Below are positions 27,610-36,835 of a DNA stretch of 64,000 nt, piece by piece. The notes under the pieces are model-generated. The model was given only the letters and a program-made list of their open reading frames with translations, searched no databases and was not told the origin of the DNA. The translations under genes were made by a program, and so were the position numbers. The stretch covers positions 62,001 to 126,000 of the forward strand of contig CAWKGV010000007.1 in assembly GCA_963849305.1 (NCBI GenBank), given 5' to 3'. Numbering within the stretch: the first letter of the stretch is position 1; the number at the start of each line of letters is the position of its first letter. Origin of the DNA: CAWKGV01 sp963849305 (GTDB taxonomy: Bacteria; Pseudomonadota; Alphaproteobacteria; Acetobacterales; Acetobacteraceae).

Positions 27610-27936
27610 ATGAGCGCGAACACCAAGCCCGTCACCGACGATAGCTTCGAGGCCGATGTCCTGAAGGCCAACAACCCGGTGCTGGTCGATTTCTGGGCGG
27701 AATGGTGCGGCCCCTGCAAGATGATCGGCCCGGCGCTCGAGGAGCTGGCGGGGGAGTTCGCGGGCAAGCTCACCGTGGCCAAGGTGAACATCGACGAGAA
27801 CCCGGCGACGCCCAACAACTACGCGGTGCGCGGCATCCCGACGCTGATCCTGTTCAAGGACGGCAAGCCGGCGGCGACCCAAGTCGGCGCGCTGCCCAAG
27901 AGCCGACTGAAGGACTGGATCTCCGGCAACCTGTAA
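27610..27936 (+). CDS. trxA: Thioredoxin
   Basis: The 108-residue protein is a standard thioredoxin 1, with FWAEWCGPCKMIGP holding the active-site WCGPC at residues 32-36, DENPATPNNYAVRGIPTL with the cis-proline, and LILFKDGKP. It reduces protein disulphides in the cytoplasm. The ATG at 27610 follows GAGGA at about eight bases; the 72 bases upstream are not coding-like. It lies 53 bases after addA, a common position in this group, and may share its transcript. Confidence 0.95.
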   Translation: MSANTKPVTDDSFEADVLKANNPVLVDFWAEWCGPCKMIGPALEELAGEFAGKLTVAKVNIDENPATPNNYAVRGIPTLILFKDGKPAATQVGALPKSRLKDWISGNL

Positions 27937-28008
27937 CGCCGGTCGACCTTTCGATCACGCAACCTCGGCGCGGGACCGGCGTTCCGGGTACACGACTCGG
28001 AAGATCGC

Positions 28009-28026
28009 GCCCGGCCATGGCCGGGC
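28009..28026 (+). terminator. Perfect GC palindrome between trxA and the next gene
   Basis: The 18-base sequence is fully self-complementary and GC-rich except for its ATG-like centre. It lies 73 bases after the trxA stop and just before the ribosome site of the next gene. It could be a weak terminator, an mRNA stabiliser or a translation-control hairpin. There is no T-run. Confidence 0.35.
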
Positions 28027-28041
28027 CGGAAGGAGAGGTCC

Positions 28042-28617
28042 ATGCAGTCCCGCACGCTGCTTGCCGGCGCGCTGCTTCTCGGTACCGCGCTCTCGGCTCC
28101 TGCTGCAAATGCCCAAACGCAGCAGATGCCGCTGACCTATGTCCAGCCATTGTCGCCGCCAGCCGTCCAGGCGGTGCAAGGCAGGCTGCGCCAGGCCGGC
28201 GCTTACGGCGGCAGAATCGACGGCGTCTGGGGGCCGGACAGCGTCATCGCGCTGCAACGATTCCAGCAAACCCACGGATTGCAAGTCACCGGGCAGCTTA
28301 ACCAGGCAACAGTCGCGACGCTCGGGCTCGATCCGGACGCACTGCTCGGCGGAAATCAGATGGCTGCTGCCGGCCCGCCGGCGGCCGCGCCGCCGCAGCA
28401 GAGCGCGACCATATCCCCGCGCGCGGTCCAGGCGATCCAGGCCCGACTGCGCGAGCTGGGCTTCTATCGCGGCAACGTCGATGGCGTTTGGGGCCCAGAC
28501 ACTCAGGCCGCGATCGCCCAGTTCCAGCAGAGCCGGGGGCTGCAACCGAACAGCCAGCTCAATCCCGCGACGCTTGGATCGCTCGGCTTCGCGCCGGACA
28601 TGCTCGCCACACGCTGA
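28042..28617 (+). CDS. Exported protein with two peptidoglycan-binding domains
   Basis: The 191-residue protein starts with a clear signal peptide (residues 1-25, MQSRTLLAGALLLGTALSAP ending ANA). Two PG_binding_1 repeats follow, at about 38-90 (VQAVQGRLRQAGAYGG, DGVWGPDSVIALQRFQQ) and 128-180 (VQAIQARLRELGFYRG, DGVWGPDTQAAIAQFQQ). They are linked by a Pro/Ala/Gln-rich spacer. No catalytic domain is present, so it probably binds the cell wall as an adaptor in the periplasm. A GGAGAGG site precedes the ATG. Confidence 0.85.
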   Translation: MQSRTLLAGALLLGTALSAPAANAQTQQMPLTYVQPLSPPAVQAVQGRLRQAGAYGGRIDGVWGPDSVIALQRFQQTHGLQVTGQLNQATVATLGLDPDALLGGNQMAAAGPPAAAPPQQSATISPRAVQAIQARLRELGFYRGNVDGVWGPDTQAAIAQFQQSRGLQPNSQLNPATLGSLGFAPDMLATR

Positions 28618-28626
28618 GAGAGCGGG

Positions 28627-29520
28627 TCACAGCAGGTCCGCGACCGCGCTCTTGTAACGCCGAAGCGCCTCCAAGTGATCGGTCATGCTGCGGCCGGGGA
28701 TCCGAACATGGATGCCCCGGCCGTGCGTGCTGGCGAGCGTGACATGGGTGACACCGGCCCGCTGCCAGAAGCGGAAGTCCTCGCGCCATTCGCGCTCGCC
28801 GCCGACCGCCGTGGAGGTCCAGATCTCGATGCCGAGCGCCGCCGGATCGCGCCCCTCCTGTTCGGCGTAGCGGCGCAGGGTGTCGAACGCGGCCAGAGCC
28901 TCCGCCCCGGCCGGAAGGGCGAGCATCATCCAGCCGTCGCCATATTTGGCGATGCGCCGCAGCGTGTTGTCGTGATGACCGCCGAACCACAGCGGCACCC
29001 GCCCGCTCGGCGGGCGGGGGGTGATCCCGGCATCCTCGATCCGGTGCCACTTGCCCTGGAAGGTGACATGCCGCTCGGCCCATAGCGCCTGCATCACCCG
29101 CACCTGCTCCTCCGAGCGGCGCCCCCGGTTGTGGAAATTCTCGTTCAGCCCGGTGAACTCCACCTCGTTCCAGCCGACCCCGACGCCGAGCCTGAACCGT
29201 CCCCCGGAAAGCACGTCGAGGCACGCCGCCTGCTTGGCGACCAGCACGGTCTGCCGTTGCGCCAGGATCAGGACGCCGGTCGAGAATGCGAGCTTGGTGA
29301 TCGGGCTCAGGAAGCCGAACAGCACGAACGGGTCGTGGAACCAGTCGGCCGAGGTGTTGAGATTGCCCCAATTGGGGCGGCTGGCGCCGTTGACGCCGAG
29401 CACGTGGTCGGCGGCTTCGATGTAATCGTAGCCCAGCTCCTCGGCTGTCAGCGCGAACTCGCGCAGGACTTCGGGCGCGCCGCCGAGGTCGGTCTGAGGG
29501 ATCAGCGTGCCCAGCTTCAT
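28627..29520 (-). CDS. Luciferase-like (LLM class) flavin oxidoreductase
   Basis: The 297-residue TIM-barrel enzyme is of the bacterial luciferase/F420 reductase superfamily. It begins KLGTLIPQTDLGG and carries GYDYIEAADHVLG, KLAFSTGVLILAQRQ and RFRLGVGVGWNEVEF, a run usually called TIGR03619-like. The start at 29520 has GGAGGA at five bases; a longer frame adds nine residues without support. It could use FMN or F420; lineages of this type usually lack F420, so FMN is more likely (inference). It is divergent from hsp20 and convergent with the peptidoglycan-binding gene. Substrate unknown. Confidence 0.85.
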   Translation of the reverse strand: MKLGTLIPQTDLGGAPEVLREFALTAEELGYDYIEAADHVLGVNGASRPNWGNLNTSADWFHDPFVLFGFLSPITKLAFSTGVLILAQRQTVLVAKQAACLDVLSGGRFRLGVGVGWNEVEFTGLNENFHNRGRRSEEQVRVMQALWAERHVTFQGKWHRIEDAGITPRPPSGRVPLWFGGHHDNTLRRIAKYGDGWMMLALPAGAEALAAFDTLRRYAEQEGRDPAALGIEIWTSTAVGGEREWREDFRFWQRAGVTHVTLASTHGRGIHVRIPGRSMTDHLEALRRYKSAVADLL

Positions 29521-29653
29521 CGTTTCCTCCAGGATCAACTTGTTCAAGCAGTGGCTTCAAACTTCATCAGTGACATCCCAAACGTAGGCCGGTCGGGCCC
29601 GCCCCCGGCGAGCACGCGGCCCATTCGGCAATTTGGCGGTATGGAGGTACGCT

Positions 29654-30169
29654 ATGGCTCAAAATCCGGTCGAAGTGAAGAAGCCGCAGGCACCCAGAAG
29701 CGTGGCGCCGGATCCCTGGCAAGCGTTGCGAAGCGAGATGGACCGTCTGTTCGATCGCTTCTCCGGGGGCTTCCCGGCGCTACGTCGGGTGTTTGATCCC
29801 GAATTTTCAGCGCGGCAGGACGGCTCCCTCGGCTTCGCGGCGCCGGCGGTCGATGTCACCGAAGACGAGAAGGCATACAAGATCGCCGCCGAACTTCCGG
29901 GCATGAGTGAAAAGGATATCGACGTGTCTATCAACGGGGACATTCTTATGCTCACGGGGGAAAAGCGGCGGGAGCGCGAAGAAAAGGACGAGAACCGATA
30001 TCTCGCGGAACGTACATACGGCGCGTTTCAACGTAGCTTCACGCTCCCGGACGGCGTCGATCGCGACGCGATTACGGCCGAGTTCTCAAAGGGCGTGCTT
30101 ACGCTGACGCTTCCGAAGAGCCCGCAAGCGCAGCAGCAGAGAAAGAAGATCGAGGTCAAGGGCACCTGA
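29654..30169 (+). CDS. Small heat-shock protein Hsp20
   Basis: The 171-residue protein has an N-terminal arm (DPWQALRSEMDRLFDRF) and an alpha-crystallin domain from about residue 58 (PAVDVTEDEKAYKIAAELPG) through the family signature GVLTLTLPKS near 152. A short basic C-terminus follows. It acts as an ATP-independent chaperone holding unfolding proteins. The ATG at 29654 has GGAGG at six bases. A TTG upstream is not needed. The 133-base divergent gap probably contains its heat-inducible promoter, but I could not identify a sigma-32 or ROSE element with confidence. Confidence 0.93.
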   Translation: MAQNPVEVKKPQAPRSVAPDPWQALRSEMDRLFDRFSGGFPALRRVFDPEFSARQDGSLGFAAPAVDVTEDEKAYKIAAELPGMSEKDIDVSINGDILMLTGEKRREREEKDENRYLAERTYGAFQRSFTLPDGVDRDAITAEFSKGVLTLTLPKSPQAQQQRKKIEVKGT

Positions 30170-30170
30170 G

Positions 30171-30211
30171 CGGAAGCGGCCGGGGTCACAGAGCACCCCG
30201 GCCGCCATCCG
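30171..30211 (+). terminator. Strong hairpin after hsp20
   Basis: An 11-bp perfect GC stem (30176-30186 with 30195-30205) carries an 8-base loop and is extended by a further 4-bp pair (30171-30174 with 30208-30211). It begins two bases after the hsp20 stop. The following bases are T-rich only in part. It is the clearest terminator candidate in the window. Confidence 0.75.
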
Positions 30212-30278
30212 CTTATACGATCACCTTCTTGTTCCATCTCATGTGGCGTAGTCTTCAGCCCGACTGACGGGAACGAAC

Positions 30279-31949
30279 ATGAGCATGGACTATCAGACGC
30301 TCCGGTTCGACTACATCAGGTCGGCGGACCAATCAGCCCCCCGCCCGGTCCGCCATCCCGTGATCGTGGTCGGCGCCGGCCCGGTCGGGCTGACGGCCGC
30401 GATCGACCTCGCCCAGCAAGGCGTGCCGGTCGTTTTGCTCGACGCCGATGATCGACTTTCTACTGGCTCGCGCGCGATCTGCTTCGCAAAGCGAACGCTC
30501 GAGATCTTCGACCGGCTCGGATGCGGGGACCGGATGGTGGCCAAGGGCGTGAGCTGGAACCTCGGCAACGTCTTTTTCCGCGACGAGTTGGTGTACAGTT
30601 TCGACTTGCTGCCTGAAGCCGGCCATCACCGTCCCGCCTTCATTAACTTACAGCAGTATTATGTGGAAGGGTTCCTGGCGGATCGCGCACGGCAATTGCA
30701 AGGCCTGGATATCCGCTGGAAGAACAGGATCGTTAGCCTGGCGCGAACAGACAATGGCGTGCTGCTCACGGTCGAGACGCCGGACGGGGAGTATCAGCTC
30801 GCCTGTGATTACCTGGTGGCGGCCGACGGGGGCCGCAGTCCGATCCGAGGGATGATGGGGTTGGAGAGCAAGGGCCAGGTCTTCCATGACCGCTTCCTGA
30901 TCGCGGATGTGAAGATGACGGCCGAGTTCCCGGCGGAACGTTGGTTCTGGTTCGACCCGCCGTTCCATCCGAAGCAGTCGGTGTTGTTGCACCGTCAGCC
31001 GGACAACATCTGGCGGGTGGATTTCCAGCTTGGCTGGGAGGCCGATCCTGTGGCCGAACGCGAGCCCGAGCGGGTCATCCCGCGCATCCAGGCGGTGCTG
31101 GGCGAGGGTGTCGCGTTCGAGCTGGAATGGGTCAGCGTGTATACCTTCGCCTGCCTCCGGATGGAGAAGTTCCGGCACGGCCGCGTGTTGTTCGCCGGGG
31201 ACGCGGCGCATGGGGTTTCGCCGTTCGGCGCGCGCGGCGCCAATGGTGGCGTGCAGGACGCCGAGAACCTGGCATGGAAGCTCAAGCTGGTCCTGGATGG
31301 ACGTGCGCCCGACGCGCTGCTCGACACCTACGGCAGCGAGCGGGAATACGCCTCCGACGAGAACATCCGGAACTCCGCCCGCAGCACCGATTTCATCACC
31401 CCCAAAAGCGAGATCAGCCGCACGTTCCGCGATGCGGTGTTGGCGCTGGCCAAGGATTGCGCCTTCGCCCGCAGCCTGGTGAACAGCGGCCGGTTGTCGG
31501 TTCCCGCCGTACTCGCGGACTCGCCCCTAAACACCCCGGATCAGGACCACTTCGCTGCCGGCCTGCCTCCCGGAACGGCGAGCACGGACGCGCCGATCCG
31601 CGTCGCCGGGCGCGAGGATTGGTTTTTGAGACAACTCGCCGGCGGCTTCGCCGGTCTTTATTTTGATGGCGAGGACGAGCCGACCGAGGTGCGTCTAGAG
31701 GCCCTGCGCAGCCTCCGCGACGCGCCGATCCCGGTGCAGATGATCCTGGTGGCGCCGCCGGCGGCCCAGCCTCGTTCCGGCGGCGCGCGCGTGATCGAGG
31801 ACACCCAAACCCTGCTTGCCCGGCGCTTCGATGCAGCGCCCGGCACGTTCTACCTGTTGCGGCCCGACCAGCATGTGTGCGCGCGCTGGAGGCGTTTCGA
31901 TCCCGGACAGGTGCGCATGGCGGTGACGCGCGCCACCTGCAACGCCTGA
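30279..31949 (+). CDS. FAD-dependent aromatic-type monooxygenase (PheA/TfdB/MhpA family)
   Basis: The 556-residue flavoprotein hydroxylase has the FAD motif VIVVGAGPVGLTAAIDLA near residues 28-45, the NADPH/FAD DG motif YLVAADGGRSPIRG near 180-193, and the GD motif VLFAGDAAHGVSPFGARG near 304-321. The C-terminal 150 residues form the thioredoxin-like third domain of phenol-hydroxylase relatives. It probably hydroxylates an aromatic or heteroaromatic ring. The gene starts an operon with a DUF2783 protein and a metallo-hydrolase, a recurrent trio in alpha- and betaproteobacteria (my recollection of the grouping). Substrate not known. Confidence 0.88.
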   Translation: MSMDYQTLRFDYIRSADQSAPRPVRHPVIVVGAGPVGLTAAIDLAQQGVPVVLLDADDRLSTGSRAICFAKRTLEIFDRLGCGDRMVAKGVSWNLGNVFFRDELVYSFDLLPEAGHHRPAFINLQQYYVEGFLADRARQLQGLDIRWKNRIVSLARTDNGVLLTVETPDGEYQLACDYLVAADGGRSPIRGMMGLESKGQVFHDRFLIADVKMTAEFPAERWFWFDPPFHPKQSVLLHRQPDNIWRVDFQLGWEADPVAEREPERVIPRIQAVLGEGVAFELEWVSVYTFACLRMEKFRHGRVLFAGDAAHGVSPFGARGANGGVQDAENLAWKLKLVLDGRAPDALLDTYGSEREYASDENIRNSARSTDFITPKSEISRTFRDAVLALAKDCAFARSLVNSGRLSVPAVLADSPLNTPDQDHFAAGLPPGTASTDAPIRVAGREDWFLRQLAGGFAGLYFDGEDEPTEVRLEALRSLRDAPIPVQMILVAPPAAQPRSGGARVIEDTQTLLARRFDAAPGTFYLLRPDQHVCARWRRFDPGQVRMAVTRATCNA

Positions 31950-31966
31950 CCTGGGCGAGGGGAACC

Positions 31967-32176
31967 ATGCTCGACACCGACCCGAATATCGCCGCGCCCG
32001 ACGACTTCTATCAGGAGCTGATCGATACGCACCGCGATCTCACCACCGAGCAAAGCCATCTGGTGAACGCCAAGCTGATCCTGCTCCTGGCCAATCATAT
32101 CGGTAACGCCGATGTACTGCGCCGCGCGATGGCCAAGGCGCGTGAGGGCGTGGCCGGGACCAGCTCAAACCATTGA
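31967..32176 (+). CDS. DUF2783 small protein
   Basis: The 69-residue protein reads as DUF2783: PDDFYQELIDTHRDLT, then SHLVNAKLILLLANHIG and VLRRAMAKAR. It starts 17 bases after the monooxygenase and ends 18 bases before the metallo-hydrolase, so it belongs to their operon. It is all helical and acidic, with no catalytic motif; a structural or regulatory partner of the monooxygenase is a guess. Confidence 0.85.
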   Translation: MLDTDPNIAAPDDFYQELIDTHRDLTTEQSHLVNAKLILLLANHIGNADVLRRAMAKAREGVAGTSSNH

Positions 32177-32194
32177 AATCGTGGAGGAACACTC

Positions 32195-33151
32195 ATGTCC
32201 GGCTTCGCAAGCACCAAGGATATGGCCGACAAGCAAGTATCGTTCGAGGAGCTTGGCCCCGGCCTGTTCGGCTACACGGCTGAGGGCGATCCCAACTCCG
32301 GGGTCGTGATCGGCGATACGAGCGTGCTGGTCGTGGACGCGCAGGCGACGCCGGCAATGGCCAACGACGTGATCGGCCGCATCCGGACCGTTACCGACAA
32401 GCCGATCAGACACGTCGTCCTGAGCCATTACCACGCGGTTCGCGTGCTGGGCGCCTCCGCCTATGCGGGGGCCGAGATCATCGCCTCCGACGTCACGCGC
32501 GAGATGATCGTGGAGCGCGGCCAGCAGGACATGGACAGCGAAATCGGCAGGTTTCCGCGCCTGTTTCGGGGCAAGGAGAGCATCCCCGGCCTGACCTGGC
32601 CGAGCTTGACCTTCCACAAGTGGATGACGCTCTGGCTGGGCAAGCGGGAGGTTCAGATCATCCATATCGGCCGTTCGCACACGGCGGGCGACACGATCGT
32701 GTGGCTGCCGAAGGAGCGTGTGTGCTTCTCGGGCGACTGCGTGGAATACGGCGCGACGCCCTATTGCGGCGACGCGCATTTCACCGACTGGCCCGGCACG
32801 CTCGCGGCGATCCAGGCGCTCGGCCCCGAGCGCCTGGTCCCCGGCCGAGGCCGCTCGCTCAGGAACCCGCAGGAAGTGCGCGAGGGGATCGACGGCACCG
32901 CCGCATTCACCTCGGACCTGTTCGGCCGGGTCAAGGCGGGCGTGGCGAAGGACTGGACGCTGAAGCAGGTGTACGACGACGCGATGGCGTTCATGCGCCC
33001 GAAATACGGGCAATGGGTCATCTTCGAGCATTGCATGCCATTCGATGTCGCGCGCGCCTACGACGAAGCGAAGGGCCTAGACAAGCCGCAGATCTGGACC
33101 GCGGAACGTGACATGGAAATGTGGCGCGCCCTGGAGCACGGCCCGGCATGA
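32195..33151 (+). CDS. MBL-fold metallo-hydrolase with an altered metal motif
   Basis: The 318-residue protein has the metallo-beta-lactamase layout: TSVLVVDAQATPAM, LSHYHAVRVLGASAY, HIGRSHTAGDTIVWLP, VCFSGDCVEYGATPY. The usual HxHxDH motif reads His-Tyr-His-Ala-Val-Arg, losing the Asp and third His that bind the second zinc. The later His (GRSHTAGD) and Asp (SGDCVE) are present, so the enzyme may use one metal. It ends the operon with the FAD monooxygenase and DUF2783 gene and probably hydrolyses the product of the hydroxylase (inference). A GGAGGA-like site lies ahead of the ATG. Confidence 0.82.
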   Translation: MSGFASTKDMADKQVSFEELGPGLFGYTAEGDPNSGVVIGDTSVLVVDAQATPAMANDVIGRIRTVTDKPIRHVVLSHYHAVRVLGASAYAGAEIIASDVTREMIVERGQQDMDSEIGRFPRLFRGKESIPGLTWPSLTFHKWMTLWLGKREVQIIHIGRSHTAGDTIVWLPKERVCFSGDCVEYGATPYCGDAHFTDWPGTLAAIQALGPERLVPGRGRSLRNPQEVREGIDGTAAFTSDLFGRVKAGVAKDWTLKQVYDDAMAFMRPKYGQWVIFEHCMPFDVARAYDEAKGLDKPQIWTAERDMEMWRALEHGPA

Positions 33152-33187
33152 AGGCGGTGGGGGTGTAAGGATAGGTGTGCGGTGTGC

Positions 33188-33226
33188 GGCCCTCACCCCG
33201 CAGTCTCCCAACGGGAGGGAAGGGCC
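33188..33226. repeat. GC-rich palindromic element after the MBL gene
   Basis: The outer bases GGCCCT and AGGGCC pair, as do the inner CTCCC and GGGAG around a short AAC loop. It resembles, loosely, the repeat arms at 26684-26778 and 39743-39779. It lies 36 bases after the MBL stop and could also act as a terminator. Confidence 0.5.
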
Positions 33227-33304
33227 GCCTGACGAGGCTCTGGCCTGGGCGCCAACGCAGTGCTTATGCTGCGTGAACAGCCGATAATGGGGAGTGCTGT
33301 AGCC

Positions 33305-34901
33305 ATGCTGACCCGCCGCGCCCTGCTCGCCTCCGCGGCCGTGGCCGGCGCCGCCGGCCTCGACGCCCCGACCGCCGGCGCACAGATCCCGCCGGGCATT
33401 GCCGTCATGGCCAAGCAGATCGACGACGTGATCAGCTTCGATCCAGCCGAATCGTATGAGTTCACCGATAATGAGGTGGATGGCAACTGCTATCGCAAGC
33501 TGATCGTCCCCGATCCGATCAATGGCACCAAGATCGCCCCGGATCTGGCGGAGAAATGGGAGATCAGCTCGGACGGCATGACCTTCACCTTCCATCTCAC
33601 CGCGAACGCCCGCTTCGCCTCCGGCAAGCCGGTCACTGCCGCTGATGCCGAGTACTCGCTTCGCCGCGTGGTGCAGCTCAACAAAACCCCGGCCTTCATC
33701 ATCACCCAGTTCGGCTACACCAAGGACAATGTGGAGAAGCTGATCCGCGCGACCGACGGGCGCACGTTGATCATGCAGCTCCCCACTCAGCAGGCGCCGA
33801 GCTTCGTCCTCTACTGTTTGTCCGCCAATGTCGGTTGCATCGTGGAAAAGGCCGCGGCCGAGGCGCATGCCACCAACGGCGACATGGGCAACAACTGGCT
33901 CAAGACCACCAGCGCTGGCGCCGGCCCGTTCAAGCTCACCTCCTGGGCCGCCTCCGACCACATCATCGTGGATGCCAATTCTGGCTCCGGCATCCCGCCG
34001 GGCGTGCGGCGCATCGTGCTGCGTCAGGTGAAGGATCCGGCGGAACAGCTTCTGCTGCTGCAAAAGGGCGGTGTCGATATCGCGCGCGACCTGCAAGCCG
34101 ACCAGCTCAAGGCGGTGGCGAACAATCCCGGCTATCACACCGAGTTCCTCCGGCCAGGCGTCCTCGCTCTACATCGCCATGAACCAGGCGATGCCGCAGT
34201 TGCGGAGGCAGGAGGTGCATCAGGCGATCAAATGGGCAATCGACTACGAGGGCATCGCCAAGAACATCACGCCGCTCACCTGGACGGTGCAGCAATCCTT
34301 CCTGCCGCGCGGCATCCCCGGCGCGCTCACTGACCAGCCGTTCCGCCAGGACATCGCTAAGGCCCGGGAACTGATGGCGCAGGCGGGTCTGCGCGACGGG
34401 TTCAACGTCACGATGGATTTCATCTCAGCGCCCCCCTATGACCAGGTGGCACAGGCGGTGCAGGCGGACCTTGGCAAGATCGGGCTGAAGGTCCAGTTGC
34501 TGCCCGGCGAGCAGAAGCAGGTCATCACCAAGACCCGCGCGCGCACCCATCAGCTCGCCATGCTGGTCTGGGGCTCCGACTATTTCGACCCGAACTCCAA
34601 TGCCCAGGCATTTTGCGCCGACCCCGACGATGGCAACGACAGCAAGCTCAAGATCCTCGCCTGGCGCAGTCATTTCCACGACAAGCAGCTTACGGAGGAG
34701 GCGGAGCAGGCGGCCAAGGAGGTGGACGGCGAGAAGCGCCTGGCGCTGTATGCGACGATGCAGCGCCAGTTCTGGGACGTCGCCCCGTTTGCGGTGATGT
34801 TGCAGAAGAACGAGGTCGCCACGCTGCGCCGGGGCGTCACCGGCCTCAAGATCGGACCGATGCCGGACTACACGCGCTACGCCGGCATCCGCAAGGCTTG
34901 A
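33305..34901 (+). pseudogene. Peptide/opine ABC transporter substrate-binding protein, frameshifted
   Basis: This family 5 extracellular solute-binding protein has a twin-arginine-like leader (MLTRRALLASAAVAGAAG) and a mature part with APDLAEKWEISSDGMTFTFH, the hallmark of DppA/OppA. Frame one is open from 33305 to about 34159. The remainder continues in a second frame from about 34161 (SSLYIAMNQAMPQLRRQEV) to 34901. Removing one G near 34160 joins them into about 531 residues, the normal length. ATGs at 33260 and 33287 also lie in frame, but the leader fits 33305 best. It is the first gene of the transporter operon. The shift may be a sequencing error because the other transporter genes are mostly intact. 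Confidence 0.85.
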
Positions 34902-35936
34902 GCGGCGCGACTTCCGGGCGGCGCCTCGTTCGCCTGCGCGCGGTAGCGGGCACCGCCGGCAGCGTGCCGGTCACGCTATTCGGCCTGATCCTGGTCACCT
35001 TCCTGATCGGACGGGAGATGCCGATCGACCCGGTTGTCGCCATCGTGGGCGACCATGCGCCGCCGGACGTGGTGGCGCATGTGCGCGCCGAGCTTGGGCT
35101 CGACCGCTCGCTGTTCGTGCAGTTCGGCATCTATGTCGCCCGCCTGCTGCACGGGGATCTTGGCCGCAGCGTCATGACCACGCACGCGGTCACGCAGGAC
35201 ATCGCGACCTATTTCCCGGCCACGTTCGAGTTGGCCACCTCCGCCATCTTGCTCGCGCTCGTGGTGGGCATCCCGGCCGGCGTGCTTGCCGCCGCGCGGC
35301 AGGGCTCGCGCTTCGATCACGCGGTGCGCGTGGTCAGCCTCGCCGGCCAGTCGATCCCGGTTTTCGTGCTCGGGCTGCTGTTCCTGCTGGTGTTCTACGT
35401 CAAGCTCAGCATCGCGCCCGGACCCGGGCAGATCGACGTGCTGTACGACGGCATGGTGCCGCGCGTCACCGGCATGTTGGTGGTGGACGCGGCGCTGGCC
35501 GGCCAGTGGGACGCTTTTCGCGACGCGCTCGCCCATCTCGCGCTCCCGGCGCTGGTGCTCGCCTATTTCAGCCTGGCCTACATCACCCGCATGACCCGCG
35601 CCTTCATGCTGGACGCGCTGGCGGGCGAGTATGTGGTGACGGCGCGGGCCAAGGGCCTGTCGGGGGCGCGGATCCTCTGGCGACACGCCTTCGCCAATAT
35701 CGCGGTGCCGTTGGTCACGGTGGTCACTCTCGCCTATGCCGGCCTGCTGGAAGGCGCGGTGCTGACCGAGACCGTGTTCTCCTGGCCCGGCATCGGGCTG
35801 TATCTCACGGTTTCGCTGCTGAACGCCGACATGAACGCGGTGCTCGGGGCAACGCTGGTCATCGGACTGAGTGTACGTGGTCCTCAACCTGCTGGCCGAC
35901 ATCGCCTATCGCGTGCTCGATCCGAGGGTCCGGTGA
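34898..35936 (+). pseudogene. ABC transporter permease (DppB-like), frameshifted near the C-terminus
   Basis: This inner-membrane permease has N-terminal FGLILVTFLIGREMPIDPV, VRAELGLDRSLFVQFGIY, repeated hydrophobic spans and the coupling EAA loop (EYVVTARAKGLSGARILWRHAF). The likely start is a TTG at 34898 overlapping the binding-protein stop. At about 35870 an extra A breaks the frame. Without it the end reads VYVVLNLLADIAYRVLDPRV and stops at 35936, exactly overlapping the next permease's GTG as GTGA. Read uncorrected, the two permeases look like one fused protein, which I reject. Total about 345 residues. Confidence 0.85.
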
Positions 35937-36835
35937 GCGACGCCGCATGGCGCGCCTGGCTGCTCACGGACAACCCGGCTTCGCGCGCCCAGGCCGCCTG
36001 GGGCCGGCGCTACCGTGCGTGGCTGCTGTTCCGCCGCAACGGCTTGGCGCTGGCCGGCCTGATCACCGTGCTGGTGCTGGTCGTGGCCTCGCTCGCCGCG
36101 CCCGTCCTCACCCGCTACAGCCCCGACGCGCAGAATCTGGCTAACCGGCTCGCCCCGCCTTCGGCACAGCACTGGCTTGGCACCGACGAGCTGGGCCGGG
36201 ATCTCGACACCCGCCTGCTCTATGGCGGTCGGATCACGCTGGGCATGGTGGTGGCGGTGGTCGGGCTGGTCGCGCCGGTCGGGCTGGTCGTCGGCAGCGT
36301 GGCCGGTTATCTGGGCGGCTGGGTGGACCGGCTGCTGATGCGCGTGACCGACGTGTTCCTGGCGTTTCCCCGGCTGATCCTGGCGCTCGCCTTCGTCGCC
36401 GCGCTGCGCCCCGGCATCGCCAGCGCGATCTTCGCCATCGCGCTTACCGCGTGGCCGCCTTACGCGAGGCTCGCACGCGCCGACACGCTCACCATTCGCG
36501 CCACCGACTACATCGCCGCGGTGCGCCTCACCGGCGCGGGTGCCGGGCGAGTCGTGCTGCGCCACGTCATCCCGCTCTGCCTTTCTTCGGTGATCGTGCG
36601 GGTGACGCTCGACATGAGCGGCATCATCCTCACCGCCGCCGGGCTCGGCTTCCTGGGCATGGGCGCGCAGCCACCGACGCCTGAATGGGGCACCATGATC
36701 GCCGCGACGCGCGGCTATATTCTGCAACAATGGTGGGTGCCGACCATCCCCGGCCTCGCCATCTTCACCGCCGCGCTCGCCTTCAACCTGCTCGGCGACG
36801 GGCTGCGCGACGTGCTCGATCCGAAGCAACGCTGA
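35933..36835 (+). CDS. ABC transporter permease (DppC-like)
   Basis: The 300-residue inner-membrane permease has an N-terminal cytoplasmic stretch, a first span at about 40-60 (LALAGLITVLVLVVASLAAP), the periplasmic HWLGTDELGRDLDTRLLYGG and the EAA loop (DYIAAVRLTGAGAGRVVLRH). All are typical of DppC/GsiD. The GTG start overlaps the upstream permease, and its TGA shares an A with the ATG of the ATPase gene (TGATG). It pairs with the upstream permease as a heterodimer. Confidence 0.9.
   Translation: MSDAAWRAWLLTDNPASRAQAAWGRRYRAWLLFRRNGLALAGLITVLVLVVASLAAPVLTRYSPDAQNLANRLAPPSAQHWLGTDELGRDLDTRLLYGGRITLGMVVAVVGLVAPVGLVVGSVAGYLGGWVDRLLMRVTDVFLAFPRLILALAFVAALRPGIASAIFAIALTAWPPYARLARADTLTIRATDYIAAVRLTGAGAGRVVLRHVIPLCLSSVIVRVTLDMSGIILTAAGLGFLGMGAQPPTPEWGTMIAATRGYILQQWWVPTIPGLAIFTAALAFNLLGDGLRDVLDPKQR

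Noticed and set aside
34613..36835. A 740-residue double permease
   Set aside because: The first 95 residues overlap the binding-protein gene out of frame, and one extra base near 35870 hides the stop of the first permease at 35936.
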